Shown piece by piece: positions 18,078 through 27,166 of a DNA stretch of 64,000 bases (position 1 is the stretch's first letter; the number at the start of each line of letters is the position of its first letter). The notes beneath the pieces were generated by a model. It saw only the letters and a program-made list of their open reading frames with translations. It ran no database searches and had not been told where the DNA came from. Where the stretch lies: the NCBI RefSeq assembly GCF_903469665.1, contig NZ_CAGKLC010000011.1, positions 1 to 64,000 on the forward strand, written 5' to 3'. The position numbers and the translations under genes are program-made. The DNA comes from Flavobacterium sp. UGB4466. Lineage in GTDB: Bacteria > Bacteroidota > Bacteroidia > Flavobacteriales > Flavobacteriaceae.

Positions 18078-19212
18078 ATATCTTTTCTCCTCTAAATGGT
18101 AAATTTTTAATTGAGTACTCTATGTTTTCAAAACCAGAAACAGTTCCAGAGAAAACGGTTTCTTTTGATTGAAAAAGTTCAATTAACCTTATATCGTTTT
18201 GAATCGTTTCGTTCAATTCTTTAGAAGCTTGAAAAAAAGCTTCTGAGCATTCTTTAGAATGCGTTGTGGCGAAAAGTTGAATGTTTAATTCCTTACAAAG
18301 CTGAATAACAATTTTCCAAAGTTCTACTAGTTTTGTATGATGAATCCCAGTATCTATTTCGTCAATAATAATTTTATTATAATCGCTGGACAATAATAAA
18401 ATAGTTATGTAAATACTTCGGACAAATCCTTCTCCGTATTCTCTTATATTGTGAAACTCATCTCTTTCGGTTGTTTTAATCATTAAGCTTTTGAAAGAAA
18501 GTAGATTTATTTCTGAACTTTGAAATTCGGTAATTTCTATATTTGGAAATAATTTTAAAATTATCTCTGAAATTTTAACGCCTAAATTTAATTTTACAAA
18601 AATCTGCTCATAATGTTTGCCTAAAAACTTTTCTAATTCATCATTAAGCATTAATGAAGGAATACTAGGTATTTTGCTATTTTCGGGTTTGTTGATGAAG
18701 TTTTCGTAATAAGTGGATGTTAGGTCTAGTAAAAACTTTACATCATCATTATTTTTAAAAACTATCCAGTTTTTTGATTTCTTTCTTATACCATCATAAT
18801 CAAATAAACTAACCTTATCTGTGAAATTTTTTAAATCTTCTTTTGAAGTCTTATGTATTTCTTCAAATATGTTTTCAATTGAATATCTGTCCTCATTTAT
18901 CTGAAAACCGATAGGTCGTTTTTTGTTTTTCTGGTAAAAAGTAAAAGTATTGCTCTCAAAATTTAACTCTTTGTTTTCTTCATTTAAGAGTGTAAATAAA
19001 TTGGGAATTAGTCTTCTTTTAATTAATAATTCATGAAACCAATTGATTGTGTTTTTTGGTCTTTTATCAAACAGCAAAGCCTCCAGTAGACAAGTTTTAC
19101 CAACATTGTTATCTCCAACAATCAAATTAAATTGCCCAATATCTTGTATCTCAAGAGAGTCAAACTTCTTGAAATTTTCGATTTTGAAATATGTTAAATG
19201 ATTGTTTTGCAC
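18070..19212 (-). CDS. AAA15/OLD-like ABC-type ATPase of the same cassette
   Basis: A 380-residue ATPase of the SMC/ABC-like AAA15/AAA21 type. Walker A is GDNNVGKT (33-40) after the family's opening FKIENFKKFDSLEI; a signature-like REYGEGFVRSI lies near 258-268; Walker B is KIIIDEIDTGIHH with D284-E285; the His switch is in ATTHSKE (H318). The middle (about 60-240) is a divergent coiled/helical insert. It starts with GTG two bases after the nuoE stop; no nearby ATG gives the full Walker domain. It is coupled to the TOPRIM-like gene by an 8-base overlap. In PARIS, OLD and AbiL such ATPases act as sensors that hold or release the partner nuclease. The location inside the complex I operon is abnormal and suggests acquisition by transfer. 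Confidence 0.8.
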   Translation of the reverse strand: MQNNHLTYFKIENFKKFDSLEIQDIGQFNLIVGDNNVGKTCLLEALLFDKRPKNTINWFHELLIKRRLIPNLFTLLNEENKELNFESNTFTFYQKNKKRPIGFQINEDRYSIENIFEEIHKTSKEDLKNFTDKVSLFDYDGIRKKSKNWIVFKNNDDVKFLLDLTSTYYENFINKPENSKIPSIPSLMLNDELEKFLGKHYEQIFVKLNLGVKISEIILKLFPNIEITEFQSSEINLLSFKSLMIKTTERDEFHNIREYGEGFVRSIYITILLLSSDYNKIIIDEIDTGIHHTKLVELWKIVIQLCKELNIQLFATTHSKECSEAFFQASKELNETIQNDIRLIELFQSKETVFSGTVSGFENIEYSIKNLPFRGEKIYD

Positions 19213-19214
19213 TT

Positions 19215-19745
19215 TTATTTATCGTGTAATATTATTTTATCCTCTCTGCAATCAGCGATTAACTGATCGATTTTTTCTTCTGTCAATTTTTCTTTGTAGA
19301 AATCTCCCAACTGCATCATCGGAGCGTATCCGCAAGCGCCTAAACATTCTACACCGGCAATGGTAAACATTCCGTCCGGAGTTGTTTCTCCCATTTTAAT
19401 GCCTAATTTTTCAGAAGTATAATCCATTAAATTTTCAGCACCGTTTAAACAACAACAAGAAGTCTGGCAAAATTCGAACATGTATTTTCCAATTGGTTTT
19501 TGGTTGTACATGGTATAAAAAGTAACCACTTCGTAAACCTCAATTGGTTTGATGTGCAAAATTTCGGCAACTTTATCCTGTAACTCTGTACTCAACCAGT
19601 TGTCATGAGCGTCCTGTACTTCGTGCAAAACGGGTAACAAAGCCGATTTTCTTTTGTCCTCAGGATAATGACTGATCAATTCATTGATGCGGGACATCAA
19701 TGCTTCGGTCATGTTTATTTCTTGTTTGTAATGTTTTCGTTCCAT
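19215..19745 (-). CDS. nuoE: NADH-quinone oxidoreductase subunit E
   Basis: A 176-residue thioredoxin-fold subunit with a 2Fe-2S cluster, partner of NuoF. FEFCQTSCCCLNGAENL and ECLGACGYAPMMQLGDFY carry the four cluster cysteines. I choose ATG 19745 (MERKHYKQEINMTEAL); a longer frame to 19787 only translates the heptad repeat upstream (KKSEIQNLKSKIK). Normally nuoF follows directly; here the ATPase/TOPRIM cassette intervenes, beginning two bases after the nuoE stop. Confidence 0.95.
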   Translation of the reverse strand: MERKHYKQEINMTEALMSRINELISHYPEDKRKSALLPVLHEVQDAHDNWLSTELQDKVAEILHIKPIEVYEVVTFYTMYNQKPIGKYMFEFCQTSCCCLNGAENLMDYTSEKLGIKMGETTPDGMFTIAGVECLGACGYAPMMQLGDFYKEKLTEEKIDQLIADCREDKIILHDK

Positions 19746-19884
19746 TTTTATTTTAGATTTTAGATTTTGGATTTCAGATTTTTTCAATCTTTGTCCATTA
19801 ATCCATATTCTGCAATCTTTTTTAATTTTAGATTTCTGATTTTAGATTTTAGATTTTTCAATCTACAACCTGCAATCTAAAATC
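19746..19884. repeat. Heptad-periodic ATTTTAG array between nuoD and nuoE
   Basis: Repeats of ATTTTAG/ATTTCAG/ATTTCTG run through 19746-19786 and 19829-19884, the second block ending in the reverse sense (ATCTAAA units), so parts can pair. No gene is present. Confidence 0.75.
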
Positions 19885-19894
19885 TACAATATCT

Positions 19895-21133
19895 TTACGC
19901 GTCTAATTCTCCTGCAATTACATTTAAACTGGATAGAATAACAATTGCATCCGAAAGTAAAGATCCTTTAATCATATCCGGATAAGCCTGGTAATAAATA
20001 AAACAAGGTCTTCTGAAATGTAATCGGTATGGCGTTCGGCTTCCGTCTGTAACCAAATAGAATCCTATTTCTCCATTTCCTCCTTCAACCGGGTGGTAAA
20101 TTTCTGCAACCGGTACAGGAACTTCTCCCATTACAATCTTAAAGTGATAAATTAAAGATTCCATCGAAGTGTAAACATCTTCTTTTGGAGGAAGGTAGTA
20201 ATCCGGAACTTCTGCATGGTATTCGTTTCCTGCCGGCATTTTAGCCAAAGCCTGACGAATAATGCTTAAACTCTCCCAAACTTCAGCATTACGAACACAG
20301 AAACGATCATAAGTATCACCTGATTTTCCAACAGGAACAACAAAATCAAAATCTTCGTAAGAGGAGTAAGGTTGTGCTACACGAACGTCATAATCAACTC
20401 CTGCAGCGCGTAAGTTTGGACCAGTAAATCCGTAAGCCATTGCCTGTTCTGCTGAGATAGCACCAACGTTTACGGTTCTGTCAAGGAAAATTCTGTTTCT
20501 TTCGAATAAGTTAACAAACTCTTGCCAGGCAACAGGGAATTCTTCTAAAAAGACGTCTAGTTTGCGGAAAGCTTCAGGCGACCAGTCTCTTTCGAAACCA
20601 CCAATTCTTCCCATATTGGTTGTTAAACGAGCTCCACAAATTTCTTCGTAAATCTCATAAACTTTTTCTCTAAATTGAAAAACGTACAAGAAACCAGTAT
20701 AAGCACCAGTATCTACACCCAGGATCGAGTTACAGATTAAGTGATCTGTAATACGGGCCAGCTCCATTACAATTACTCTAAGGTATTGTGCTCTTTTGGG
20801 AACTTCAATGTTTAGTAATTTTTCTAAAGTCATCCACCATCCCATATTGTTAATAGGAGAGGAGCAATAGTTCATACGGTCAGTAAGAGGAGTAATCTGG
20901 TAAAAAGGGCGATTTTCAGCAATTTTTTCGAAAGCTCTGTGGATGTAACCGATTGTTGGTTCAGCCTCAAGAATTCTTTCACCATCCATCAACAGGATAT
21001 TTTGAAAAATACCGTGAGTCGCCGGGTGTGTAGGACCTAAATTAAGTACTGAAAGTTCACTTCCGTCTTCGTTTAGTTTGTCCTTAATTATTTTAGCATA
21101 TCGATGCTCTGGTGATAATAATAGTTCTGACAT
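19895..21133 (-). CDS. nuoD: NADH-quinone oxidoreductase subunit D
   Basis: A 412-residue 49-kDa-type subunit that, with NuoB and NuoH, forms the quinone-reduction site. NLGPTHPATHGIFQ carries the conserved quinone-contact His, GYIHRAFEKIAENR and DRMNYCSSPINN follow, and the carboxyl end (SLNVIAGELDA) has the usual Arg/Asp-containing tail. NuoD stands as a separate gene, not fused with NuoC as in E. coli. It begins 24 bases after nuoC ends. Confidence 0.96.
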   Translation of the reverse strand: MSELLLSPEHRYAKIIKDKLNEDGSELSVLNLGPTHPATHGIFQNILLMDGERILEAEPTIGYIHRAFEKIAENRPFYQITPLTDRMNYCSSPINNMGWWMTLEKLLNIEVPKRAQYLRVIVMELARITDHLICNSILGVDTGAYTGFLYVFQFREKVYEIYEEICGARLTTNMGRIGGFERDWSPEAFRKLDVFLEEFPVAWQEFVNLFERNRIFLDRTVNVGAISAEQAMAYGFTGPNLRAAGVDYDVRVAQPYSSYEDFDFVVPVGKSGDTYDRFCVRNAEVWESLSIIRQALAKMPAGNEYHAEVPDYYLPPKEDVYTSMESLIYHFKIVMGEVPVPVAEIYHPVEGGNGEIGFYLVTDGSRTPYRLHFRRPCFIYYQAYPDMIKGSLLSDAIVILSSLNVIAGELDA

Positions 21134-21157
21134 TTTATAATGTTGAATTATTTATTT

Positions 21158-21679
21158 TTAGCAATTTGTTGTTGTTCTTCCAAAGAATCTGTCGTCTTTA
21201 TCAGTTCTTCCGCTGTCTTCCATTGGGAATTCTTTTCGCATTGGGAAAGACACCATTTCGTCCATATTCAAAATACGTTTCAATTGTGGGTGTCCAATAA
21301 AATTGACTCCGAAGAAATCGTATGTTTCTCTTTCCATCCAGTTCGAACTCAAGAAAATATTTGAAATGGTTTTGATTTCCGGTTTTTCACCGTTTAAATA
21401 TACTTTGATTCGAATACGTTTGTTTTCGTACCAGTTGTGCAAGTGATAAACGATGGCATACTGACGATCCGTTTCGTTGTCCGGATAATGAACACCGCAT
21501 AAATCGGTTAGAAAGTGGAAGCGTAAATCGGAATCGTTTTTTAAAAATAGAATCAGGGCTGTGATTTTATCAGCGGTAGTTTCCAATGAAAAAATATCTC
21601 TTTCCTGTTGAAAGTTAAAAACACTTGTATCAAATGTTTCTGTAAGTTTATCTTGGATCAGGGTATTTTCTAAAGCCAT
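21158..21679 (-). CDS. nuoC: NADH-quinone oxidoreductase subunit C
   Basis: A 173-residue 30-kDa-type peripheral-arm subunit with no cofactor. LTDLCGVHYPDNETDRQYAIVYHLHN is followed by the family signature ERETYDFFGVNFIGHPQLKRILN and ends with PMRKEFPMED. It sits between nuoB (1-base gap) and nuoD. Confidence 0.95.
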   Translation of the reverse strand: MALENTLIQDKLTETFDTSVFNFQQERDIFSLETTADKITALILFLKNDSDLRFHFLTDLCGVHYPDNETDRQYAIVYHLHNWYENKRIRIKVYLNGEKPEIKTISNIFLSSNWMERETYDFFGVNFIGHPQLKRILNMDEMVSFPMRKEFPMEDSGRTDKDDRFFGRTTTNC

Positions 21680-21680
21680 C

Positions 21681-22229
21681 TTAAGTAATATTATATGAAG
21701 CTAGTAATTCTTGGTATTCAGGAGAGCTTCTGCGCCTTACAGATTCGCTTTTTACTAATTCCTGAAGTTTCATTACTCCGTCAACAATTTGTTCAGGTCT
21801 TGGAGGACATCCCGGTACATAAACGTCAACCGGAATTACTTTGTCAATTCCTTGTAGAACAGAATAAGTATCGAAGATTCCGCCTGATGAAGCACATGCT
21901 CCAACAGCAATTACCCAGCGAGGTTCAGACATTTGTTCGTAAACTTGTCTTAAAATAGGCGCCATTTTTTTTGAAATAGTTCCCATTACCAAAAGCATGT
22001 CTGCCTGACGAGGAGAGAAACTCACACGCTCAGAACCAAATCGTGCTAAATCGTAATGTGAAGCCATTGTTGCCATGAATTCGATACCACAGCATGAGGT
22101 TGCAAAAGGTAGTGGCCATAGTGAATTGGCTCTTGCCAAACCTACAACATCATTTAGTTTTGTGGCGAAGAAACCTTCACCAGTAACTCCCTCCGGCGGC
22201 GCAACCATATTTACATTTGAATCGCTCAT
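21681..22229 (-). CDS. nuoB: NADH-quinone oxidoreductase subunit B (terminal cluster N2)
   Basis: A 182-residue subunit that binds the last 4Fe-4S cluster before quinone. The adjacent cysteines in [10 protein letters not shown], the Cys in VGACASSGG and that in [10 protein letters not shown] are all present. Normal length for the family. The gene starts after a 159-base repeat-filled gap from nuoA. Confidence 0.96.
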   Translation of the reverse strand: MSDSNVNMVAPPEGVTGEGFFATKLNDVVGLARANSLWPLPFATSCCGIEFMATMASHYDLARFGSERVSFSPRQADMLLVMGTISKKMAPILRQVYEQMSEPRWVIAVGACASSGGIFDTYSVLQGIDKVIPVDVYVPGCPPRPEQIVDGVMKLQELVKSESVRRRSSPEYQELLASYNIT

Positions 22230-22230
22230 T

Positions 22231-22384
22231 TTTTATTTTAGATTTTAGATTTTAGATTTTAGATTTTTAATTCTGAAACCGAAATCAATATTTTAAAAAT
22301 CAATATTGTGTTTTGAGAAGTTATCTTTCAAATCTAAAATTTTAAATCAGGTAATCTAAAATCTAAAATCTGAAATCTAAAATC
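22231..22384. repeat. Heptad-periodic array between nuoA and nuoB
   Basis: Direct repeats of ATTTTAG at 22231-22268, then, after about 60 bases, repeats of the opposite sense (ATCTAAA / ATCTGAA) at 22328-22384. The two halves are complementary in sense and could fold into one long imperfect hairpin within the nuo mRNA. Confidence 0.78.
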
Positions 22385-22388
22385 GCAA

Positions 22389-22754
22389 TTATTCCCAGTC
22401 TAAAGCTTTCTTTTTGATGATATAAAAGAAACCCACTAAAAGAAGCGACATGAAAACAATCATTTTAAGCATTCCTTCTACGCCTAGTTCTTTGAAGTTT
22501 ACTGCCCATGGGTAAAGGAAAATTACCTCTACGTCAAACAGTACAAATAAAATGGCTACCAGGAAGTATTTTACAGAAAAAGGAATACGTGCGTTTCCAA
22601 CAGATTCGATACCACATTCGAAGTTTTTATCTTTTACTTCAGAACTTCTTTTTGGACCTAATTTTCCGGAAATAACGATGGTTCCTGCGACAAAACCCAC
22701 AGCCAAAATGAACTGCATTAAAATAGGAATGTAACTGTATTGATCAGATTGCAT
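22389..22754 (-). CDS. nuoA: NADH-quinone oxidoreductase subunit A
   Basis: A 121-residue membrane subunit with three transmembrane helices, first gene of the operon. KNFECGIESVGNARIPFSVKYF is the family's loop with the conserved Glu-Cys-Gly, followed by FVLFDVEVIFLYPWA with the conserved acidic residues next to the quinone channel. I use ATG 22754 (MQSDQYSYIP): a longer frame to 22802 would have its start inside the -7 box of the promoter. Confidence 0.94.
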   Translation of the reverse strand: MQSDQYSYIPILMQFILAVGFVAGTIVISGKLGPKRSSEVKDKNFECGIESVGNARIPFSVKYFLVAILFVLFDVEVIFLYPWAVNFKELGVEGMLKMIVFMSLLLVGFFYIIKKKALDWE

Positions 22755-22786
22755 AAACTTAGCTTTTTTACTTAAAGAATAAGCCA

Positions 22787-22817
22787 CAAAGATAACTTTC
22801 AACTCTGTAAATCACAA
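22787..22817 (-). promoter_or_regulatory. Promoter of the nuo operon
   Basis: On the minus strand TTG (22817-22815), a 20-base spacer, and TATCTTTG (22794-22787) form a full match to the Bacteroidota promoter TTG-N(about 19)-TAnnTTTG, about 33 bases ahead of the nuoA start codon. No operator is evident. Confidence 0.78.
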
Positions 22818-22918
22818 GCTAAAAAATGATTTAAGTGTGCCCTGAAACCGGGTTAACAGCTAATTTTTATTGATTATAAATAAGATCCAAGGATTTTAGT
22901 ATTTTTTTAAGATTTGGG

Positions 22919-22952
22919 TAAAAAAAAACGTCCCGATACTTCGGGACGTTTT
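22919..22952 (-). terminator. Terminator of the cold-shock gene
   Basis: AAAACGTCCCGA (22925-22936) pairs with TCGGGACGTTTT (22941-22952), a 12-bp stem with a four-base loop, followed by a T-tract on the minus strand. Confidence 0.88.
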
Positions 22953-22995
22953 GAAAACCATTCAGAGGCAAAAAAAATAAATTGCTATATTTTTC

Positions 22996-23190
22996 TTAGA
23001 TTACTGCTACTTTAGCAGCAACTTTCCCTTTTCTTCCTTCTTCTTCTTCGTAGCTTACACGGTCTCCTTCGCGTAATTCTTCCGCGTTAATTCCTGAAGC
23101 GTGAACGAAGATGTCTTTTCCTGTTTCTTCGTCTGTAATGAATCCATAACCTTTAGACTCATTGAAAAATTTTACTGTACCTGTACGCAT
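22996..23190 (-). CDS. Cold-shock domain protein (CspA family)
   Basis: A 64-residue single cold-shock domain. KGYGFIT is RNP1 and DIFVHAS is RNP2, the two nucleic-acid-binding motifs of the OB fold. Such proteins melt RNA secondary structure and are often abundant at low temperature or during growth changes. It is a single gene with its own terminator. The C-terminal half is unusually acidic (EELREGDRVSYEEEEGRKG), common in Bacteroidota members. Confidence 0.94.
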   Translation of the reverse strand: MRTGTVKFFNESKGYGFITDEETGKDIFVHASGINAEELREGDRVSYEEEEGRKGKVAAKVAVI

Positions 23191-23530
23191 TGTAATTGTA
23201 ATAATAATTTATAATAAAGCAAATGTAATATATAAATTCATACAAAAGACATATACCTGTTAAATTTTTGTAAAAATTATTGATTAACAGTCTTTTCGCT
23301 ATTTATATTGCATCAAATTTGGTATGTGTATACTTTATTTGAGAATCATTAATTATTATAATTAAATGTTAAAAAAGTAGCTTATGTTTTACAAAAATTT
23401 TGTATATTAAGCGGAGTTTGTTTTTTTTAGACTTGTTTTTGTGGGAAAAAGCCTGTGTTTACTAGGGTTTTATTTTGTGTTTTAAGATTTTATTAACACG
23501 AAAAAAGGGCGAAATGACGTCAAAATGCAT
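23191..23530. other. Intergenic region upstream of the cold-shock gene
   Basis: A -7 box, TACATTTG, reads on the minus strand at 23227-23220, with a TTG only 15 bases upstream (23245-23243), shorter than ideal. The 5' untranslated region would then be about 25-30 bases. A 15-base near-perfect palindrome, TACAAAAATTTTGTA, lies at 23390-23404. Nothing else is recognisable; no gene or RNA was identified. Confidence 0.4.
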
Positions 23531-23531
23531 A

Positions 23532-23568
23532 AAAAAACGACAACTGAAACTTTTAGTTGTCGTTTTTT
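23532..23568. terminator. Terminator downstream of aspS
   Basis: AAAAAACGACAACT (23532-23545) pairs with AGTTGTCGTTTTTT (23555-23568) around a nine-base loop. It has A- and T-tracts on both sides; the gene it serves is aspS on the minus strand. Confidence 0.85.
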
Positions 23569-23593
23569 ATTTTCTAAAAAAGAGAATAAGAAA

Positions 23594-25345
23594 TTATTTC
23601 AAATCTAATTTTATAGCAAGTTCTTTCAATTGTGCTTCATCAATAGCTGCAGGAGCATCGATCATCACATCACGTCCCGAATTGTTTTTTGGGAATGCAA
23701 TAAAGTCTCTGATGGTTTCCTGACCTCCTAAAATGGCTACTAAACGGTCTAATCCAAAGGCTAAACCTCCGTGTGGTGGTGCTCCAAACTGGAAGGCGTC
23801 CATTAAGAAACCAAACTGTGCTTTAGCTTCCTCTTCAGTAAAGCCTAAATATTTGAACATTAATTGCTGTGTTGCTTTATCGTGAATACGAATCGAGCCT
23901 CCGCCAATTTCATTTCCGTTTAACACCATATCGTAAGCGTTTGCGCGAACTTTCCCTGGTTCTGTTTCCAGCAGTTGCATGTCTTCCGGTTTTGGAGAGG
24001 TAAACGGGTGGTGCATTGCGTGGTAACGCCCTGATTCTTCGTCTAATTCCAATAGTGGAAAATCAATTACCCATAATGGTGCAAATTCTTCCGGATTACG
24101 CAAGCCTAAACGGGTTGCAAGTTCCATACGAAGTGCGGAAAGCTGTGCACGGGTTTTATTGGCAGGTCCTGAAAGAACAAAAATCATATCTCCCGGTTTT
24201 GCTCCTGTGATTTTTGCCCATTGGCCTAAATCATCCTGATCGTAAAATTTATCTACAGAAGATTTGTAAGTTCCGTCGTCGTTGCATTTGGCATACACCA
24301 TTCCTGATGCTCCAACCTGAGGGCGTTTTACCCAGTCAATTAAGGCATCGATTTCTTTACGGGTATAGTTTCCTGCTCCAGGAACGGCAATACCTACTAC
24401 TAATTCTGCAGCGTTGAATACCGGAAATTCTTTGTGTTGCGCAAATTCGTTTAATTCACCAAATTCCATTCCGAAACGAATGTCCGGTTTGTCATTTCCA
24501 TATGTTTTCATAGCATAGTCGTAGGTAATTCTTGGGAATTTGTCTACGTCAATGCCTTTGATTTCTTTTAATAAATGTCTGGTCAGTCCTTCAAAAACAT
24601 TTAAGATGTCTTCCTGCTCTACAAAGGCCATTTCGCAGTCGATTTGTGTAAACTCAGGCTGACGGTCCGCACGTAAATCCTCGTCACGGAAACATTTTAC
24701 AATCTGAAAATATTTATCCATTCCACCCACCATCAATAATTGTTTGAAGGTTTGAGGTGATTGTGGCAAGGCATAAAATTGTCCTTCGTTCATGCGGCTT
24801 GGTACAACGAAATCTCGTGCTCCTTCCGGAGTCGATTTGATAAGATATGGAGTTTCTACTTCGCAGAAATCTAAGTCCGATAAATATTTACGAACTTCCA
24901 TAGCTACTTTATGACGGAACAATAAACTGTTTTTTACAGGATTTCTTCTGATGTCTAAGTAACGGTATTTCATTCGGATATCTTCACCACCATCCGTTTC
25001 GTCTTCGATTGTGAAGGGAGGTGTTAAAGCGGCATTCAGAATAGTTAGTTCCGATACTAAAATTTCGATTTCACCGGTTGGAATATTTTTGTTCTTGGCT
25101 TCACGCTCAATTACGGTTCCTTTTACCTGAATTACAAATTCTCTTCCCAAGGTTTTGGCAAGTTCAAAAACTGCTTTATCCGTGCGGCTTTCGTCAAAAA
25201 TAAGTTGTGTAATTCCATAACGGTCACGTAAATCAACCCAATTCATAAATCCTTTATCGCGTGATTTTTGAACCCAACCCGCTAGTGTAACTTCCGTGTT
25301 AATATTTGAGGCGTTTAATTCGCCACAATTATGACTTCTATACAT
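23594..25345 (-). CDS. aspS: Aspartyl-tRNA synthetase
   Basis: A 583-residue class IIb aminoacyl-tRNA synthetase that charges tRNA-Asp. An N-terminal OB-fold anticodon-binding domain ([30 protein letters not shown]) is followed by the catalytic core with motif 2 ([18 protein letters not shown]), the bacterial GAD insertion (about 290-410), and motif 3 ([15 protein letters not shown]). The length and GAD domain mark the bacterial type. I take ATG 25345 ([10 protein letters not shown]); the longer frame overlaps a -7 box, TACTTTTG, at 25371-25364. Whether it is discriminating (Asp only) or also charges tRNA-Asn cannot be settled here. Confidence 0.96.
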   Translation of the reverse strand: MYRSHNCGELNASNINTEVTLAGWVQKSRDKGFMNWVDLRDRYGITQLIFDESRTDKAVFELAKTLGREFVIQVKGTVIEREAKNKNIPTGEIEILVSELTILNAALTPPFTIEDETDGGEDIRMKYRYLDIRRNPVKNSLLFRHKVAMEVRKYLSDLDFCEVETPYLIKSTPEGARDFVVPSRMNEGQFYALPQSPQTFKQLLMVGGMDKYFQIVKCFRDEDLRADRQPEFTQIDCEMAFVEQEDILNVFEGLTRHLLKEIKGIDVDKFPRITYDYAMKTYGNDKPDIRFGMEFGELNEFAQHKEFPVFNAAELVVGIAVPGAGNYTRKEIDALIDWVKRPQVGASGMVYAKCNDDGTYKSSVDKFYDQDDLGQWAKITGAKPGDMIFVLSGPANKTRAQLSALRMELATRLGLRNPEEFAPLWVIDFPLLELDEESGRYHAMHHPFTSPKPEDMQLLETEPGKVRANAYDMVLNGNEIGGGSIRIHDKATQQLMFKYLGFTEEEAKAQFGFLMDAFQFGAPPHGGLAFGLDRLVAILGGQETIRDFIAFPKNNSGRDVMIDAPAAIDEAQLKELAIKLDLK

Positions 25346-25502
25346 GATCAAAATTTTAGACTGCAAAAGTAAACACAAAATTCAAATTAATATAGTAAAG
25401 TGATGACTTGATGCTTAGAAATTTGAAATATTTTGTTAATTCTTAAATTTCGAGAGGCTAATTTCGTTAGATTTGGATTACAAAATCTAAACTCCAATTG
25501 AT

Positions 25503-26498
25503 ATGAACAAATTTTTAATAACCGGTTTGTTGATTTGCAGCACCTTGGGTGTGATCGGTCAGACCAAGAGCCCGATTAAATTCACAGCTAAGATTACGAA
25601 CCGAAACAGTGATACTTTAGTAATTAAAGGAAAAGATAATTTCAAACAGGTGATTCCAATTAATAAAAAGGGAATTTTTGTGGCTTCTTTTGATGCTCCA
25701 AAGGGTTTTTATATGTTTTCGGATGGAACGGAAGGTTCTAATTTGTATTTAAAACCCAATTCTGATGTTAATTTGACAATGGACGCCAAGGAGTTTGACG
25801 AAACGATTGTGTACAAAGGAAAAGGGGTTGGCGAAAGTAATTTTCTGGCTCAGCAGGCTTTAAATGATGAAAAGTTTCAGAAGGAAGCTTTTGTTAAGGA
25901 AGCTACGGAGTTTGCATCGCTATTGGAAGCAAAGCTGAAAACGGATCTGGCAAGTTTAGAGAAAGGTAATTTCGACGCTGAATTTACGACGGCTTTGAAA
26001 AAGAAATTTGAAAGTTTTAATCGTTACGCTAAAGATGACTATGAGAGTGCTGCAAAAGCCAATAAGATGACAGGAACTTTATCTCCTGATTTTGATTACG
26101 AAAATCATAAAGGTGGAAAAACGAAGCTTTCTGATTTAAAAGGAAAGTACGTTTATATTGATCTTTGGGCTACCTGGTGTGCGCCATGCAGAGCTGAGAT
26201 TCCGTATTTACAAAAACTGGAAGAAAAGTATCATGGAAAAAATATCGAGTTCGTGAGTGTATCTGTGGATAAAGCGAAGGATAATGAAAAATGGAAGAAG
26301 TTTGTGACGGATAAGAAGCTTGGAGGGATTCAATTGTTTGCGGATAAAGACTGGGAATCAGAGTTTGTAACGAGCTATGGTGTTACCGGAATTCCAAGAT
26401 TTATTATTGTGGATCCAAGCGGTAAAGTAGTGAGCAGTGATGCAGAAAGACCTTCATCTCCAGAGCTTCAGACGCAATTAGATGCGTTATTAAAGTAA
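25503..26498 (+). CDS. TlpA-family thiol-disulfide oxidoreductase with DUF4369-like N-terminus
   Basis: A 331-residue exported protein: signal peptide (1-19), a beta-rich DUF4369-like domain (about 22-115), a helical linker (about 120-185), and a thioredoxin-fold domain with the active site W225-C226-A-P-C229 and the cis-proline in GVTGIPRFIIVD. Bacteroidota carry many such periplasmic proteins; they reduce or oxidise disulfides, for example in cytochrome maturation, or respond to stress. The partner is not in the neighbourhood. TAGATTTG at 25468-25475 is a likely -7 box. Confidence 0.88.
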   Translation: MNKFLITGLLICSTLGVIGQTKSPIKFTAKITNRNSDTLVIKGKDNFKQVIPINKKGIFVASFDAPKGFYMFSDGTEGSNLYLKPNSDVNLTMDAKEFDETIVYKGKGVGESNFLAQQALNDEKFQKEAFVKEATEFASLLEAKLKTDLASLEKGNFDAEFTTALKKKFESFNRYAKDDYESAAKANKMTGTLSPDFDYENHKGGKTKLSDLKGKYVYIDLWATWCAPCRAEIPYLQKLEEKYHGKNIEFVSVSVDKAKDNEKWKKFVTDKKLGGIQLFADKDWESEFVTSYGVTGIPRFIIVDPSGKVVSSDAERPSSPELQTQLDALLK

Positions 26499-26555
26499 CT
26501 TACGTTTCAAATTACAAGTTTATAAAAGTTTTATATTTTTTTAGGAAATAGCAGT

Positions 26556-26586
26556 AAAACCAAGGCTTAAGCTTTGGTTTTTTTGT
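26556..26586 (+). terminator. Terminator of the TlpA-like gene
   Basis: AAAACCAAGGC and GCTTTGGTTTT (one G-T pair) form an 11-bp stem around TTAA, then a T-tract. Confidence 0.82.
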
Positions 26587-26708
26587 TTTTGAAAAATTTC
26601 CAATGTTAAGTTTTTATCCAATGTTACCAAATTGTTAAGTAAAAGTTTTTTTAATGTAAACAATTGATTATATTTGATAAAGATTTGATAACATTAATAC
26701 CTAAAGAT

Positions 26709-27056
26709 ATGAAAAAGTGTGTAATTTTAGTTGCAATATTGTTCTCTGGAATTTTAGTTGCACAAGAGATAAAACCGGAATTGGAAGCTGTTGGAAATAG
26801 AGTAAAAGCTACGTATTACTATGAAAATGGTAGTGTTCAACAAGAAGGTTTCTTCAAAGACGGTAAGTTAGATGGTGTTTGGGTATCTTATGATACAAAA
26901 GGAAATAAGATGGCTGTTGGAGAATACACTGAAGGAGTAAAAACCGGAAAATGGATTTTCTTCAATGACAAAAATCTTTGCGAAGTAGCGTATGAAAACA
27001 GCAAAGTAACATCTGTTAAGAATTTACAGAAAAATGCTTTAGCCAATAGAAATTAA
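26709..27056 (+). CDS. Small exported MORN-repeat (YwqK-like) protein
   Basis: A 115-residue protein with a signal peptide (about 1-18, ending LVAQ) and two to three MORN-like repeats: YYYENGSVQQEGFFKDGKLDG-type, WVSYDTKGNKMAVGEYTEGVKTG, and KWIFFNDKNL. Databases often label this family YwqK antitoxin, but no toxin is adjacent and the signal peptide argues for an envelope role. I start at ATG 26709; the frame from 26664 would include a -7 box, TATATTTG (26669-26676). Function unknown. Confidence 0.72.
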   Translation: MKKCVILVAILFSGILVAQEIKPELEAVGNRVKATYYYENGSVQQEGFFKDGKLDGVWVSYDTKGNKMAVGEYTEGVKTGKWIFFNDKNLCEVAYENSKVTSVKNLQKNALANRN

Positions 27057-27078
27057 AAAGATTTCGAATGATTTATAG

Positions 27079-27111
27079 AACCGTCTCGTTTTTTAACGAG
27101 ACGGTTTTTTT
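27079..27111 (+). terminator. Terminator of the MORN-repeat gene
   Basis: AACCGTCTCGTT (27079-27090) and AACGAGACGGTT (27095-27106) form a perfect 12-bp stem with a TTTT loop and following T-tract. Confidence 0.9.
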
Positions 27112-27166
27112 ATGCCTTTGTATTTCGGTATTTTAGTTTTTTCGGGTCAGGTGCAAAAGTTGGGAG

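Noticed and set aside
23475..23723. Plus-strand frame of 82 codons
   Set aside because: It runs over the aspS terminator and into aspS on the other strand; composition is that of a shadow.
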